Source: Chlorobiales bacterium
GTDB taxonomy: Bacteria; Bacteroidota; Chlorobiia; Chlorobiales; Chlorobiaceae
Reading direction: 5' to 3'
DNA length: 33,672 nt
Assembly: GCA_022360275.1 (NCBI GenBank)
Contig: JAKSDC010000195.1
Span: 1-33,672, forward strand
Under the pieces are notes generated by a model, which saw nothing but the letters and a program-made list of their open reading frames with translations, ran no database searches and had not been told where the DNA came from. Every line of letters begins with the position of its first letter. Position 1 is the stretch's first letter. A program made the position numbers and the translations under genes. Below, piece by piece: positions 33,108 through 33,672 of this stretch.

Positions 33108-33204
33108 AACGGTTCGCCATCGCCGGGTGCCGCTCACCGGCATTTCTTCTTATCTGCAGTATGCCGCGCTTCCAAATCCTCTCAGATACAGATCTGACAG
33201 TTCT

Positions 33205-33672
33205 TCACGATATGTCCGGCGAAAGGCCGAACGTATTTACCGGATCATGCAGCGAGGTGGGATTGCCGTATGATTCGTAAAAAGCCACAGCGCCATAACC
33301 GACAACGGCTTCCTTATCGGCAAGAGGCATGTCGCCGCTGTTTGCATAAGAAAGCTCTTTTGCTTGCCAGCCAAGATGATCCGCGAGCTGCAGAAGGGTT
33401 TTAATGCAGTCCGGCCCGCAGAAAAGAGTGACCTCATGAGCAATTCCTTGCTGCAATGTTTCCTTGACGTGTTTTTCGAGTCCCTGGATATCCTTTTTGA
33501 CGATGAAACGAATCGTTTTACGATCAATAGTGCAGGCGTCGTTCCAGGAAGGGTAGTGTGAAAGGTCGGTGCTCGCAATGACGAGATCATCCGGCCCTAA
33601 TACGTCACGTAGCAGTTTGAATGCGGTATGGTAAATGTCTGGCGGGTTTTCGCCGAAAAGCATTGGCAGAAG
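33205..33672 (-). CDS. amrB: AmmeMemoRadiSam system protein B, Memo-like (5' end outside window)
   Basis: The minus-strand frame is open to the window edge, giving the last 155 residues of a protein usually about 270-280 long. The Memo/AmrB family is recognised by VIASTDLSHYPSWNDA, LFCGPDCIKTLLQLAD and the YANSGDMP...AVVGYGAVAF block. In many bacteria and archaea it is encoded with an AMMECR1-domain protein and a radical SAM enzyme (AmrA, AmrS) in a system of unclear biochemical role. Those partners would lie outside the window. The N-terminal His ligands are not visible here. Confidence 0.85.
   Translation of the reverse strand, partial: LLPMLFGENPPDIYHTAFKLLRDVLGPDDLVIASTDLSHYPSWNDACTIDRKTIRFIVKKDIQGLEKHVKETLQQGIAHEVTLFCGPDCIKTLLQLADHLGWQAKELSYANSGDMPLADKEAVVGYGAVAFYESYGNPTSLHDPVNTFGLSPDIS

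Noticed and set aside
33113..33135. GC-rich hairpin near the small frame before the Memo-like gene
   Set aside because: The stem has a bulge and no T run follows, so it does not qualify as a terminator.
31441..33204. Possible genomic island inserted at tRNA-Arg
   Set aside because: No integrase, no repeat of the tRNA 3' end was seen, and the following genes are ordinary cytochromes of similar base composition.

Overview
The window comes from a green sulfur bacterium (Chlorobiaceae, Chlorobium/Prosthecochloris-like). The strongest evidence is at the left edge. A B12-type radical SAM protein there resembles the bacteriochlorophyllide methyltransferases. It lies back to back with a BchF/BchV-type 3-vinyl bacteriochlorophyllide hydratase, the bchQ-bchV arrangement known from Chlorobaculum tepidum. 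The rest of the gene content fits: a three-gene succinate dehydrogenase/fumarate reductase with an HdrB-like subunit, an isolated atpA-atpG pair, a fused aspartokinase-homoserine dehydrogenase, and monohaem c-type cytochromes. No phage, transposon, CRISPR array or rRNA was seen. One tRNA gene, tRNA-Arg(CCT), is present.

Layout. 1-2436: chlorosome pigment genes (bchQ-like on minus, bchV-like and a small membrane protein on plus). 2454-3077: a START-like protein of unknown role on minus. 3419-9622: a tight six-gene plus-strand operon made of a CsoR/CstR-family repressor, a TolC-type outer-membrane channel, a very short RND adaptor lipoprotein, an HAE-type RND pump, a PII-like small protein and an ETHE1-like metallo-beta-lactamase-fold hydrolase. 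9893-10339: a CBS-pair protein. 10469-14130: sdhA-sdhB-hdrB-like operon. 14330-15385: hemE with a clear terminator. 15521-17280: convergent voltage-gated K+ channel and tandem universal stress protein. 17474-19047: gmhA, ribH and a truncated isochorismatase-family remnant. 19063-22168 (minus): plsC, thrC, thrB. 22351-24869: atpA-atpG with a strong terminator. 25026-28791: fused thrA and cinA. 28758-29288 (minus): exported lipocalin-like protein. 29526-31400: mutL. 31441-31513: tRNA-Arg. 31536-32737 (minus): two paralogous c-type cytochromes, one soluble and one a lipoprotein. 33205-33672 (minus): C-terminal part of an AmmeMemoRadiSam B (Memo-like) protein running off the window.

Most of the window is ordinary core metabolism. 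The most unusual part is the 3419-9622 operon. Its repressor keeps the two cysteines used by persulfide sensors of the CstR type but lacks the CsoR copper-binding histidine. The last gene resembles persulfide dioxygenases. Between them sits an export system whose adaptor has lost its whole central part. I propose this as a candidate reactive-sulfur-responsive efflux operon in a sulfide-oxidising anaerobe. That is an inference from residues and gene order, not a demonstrated function.
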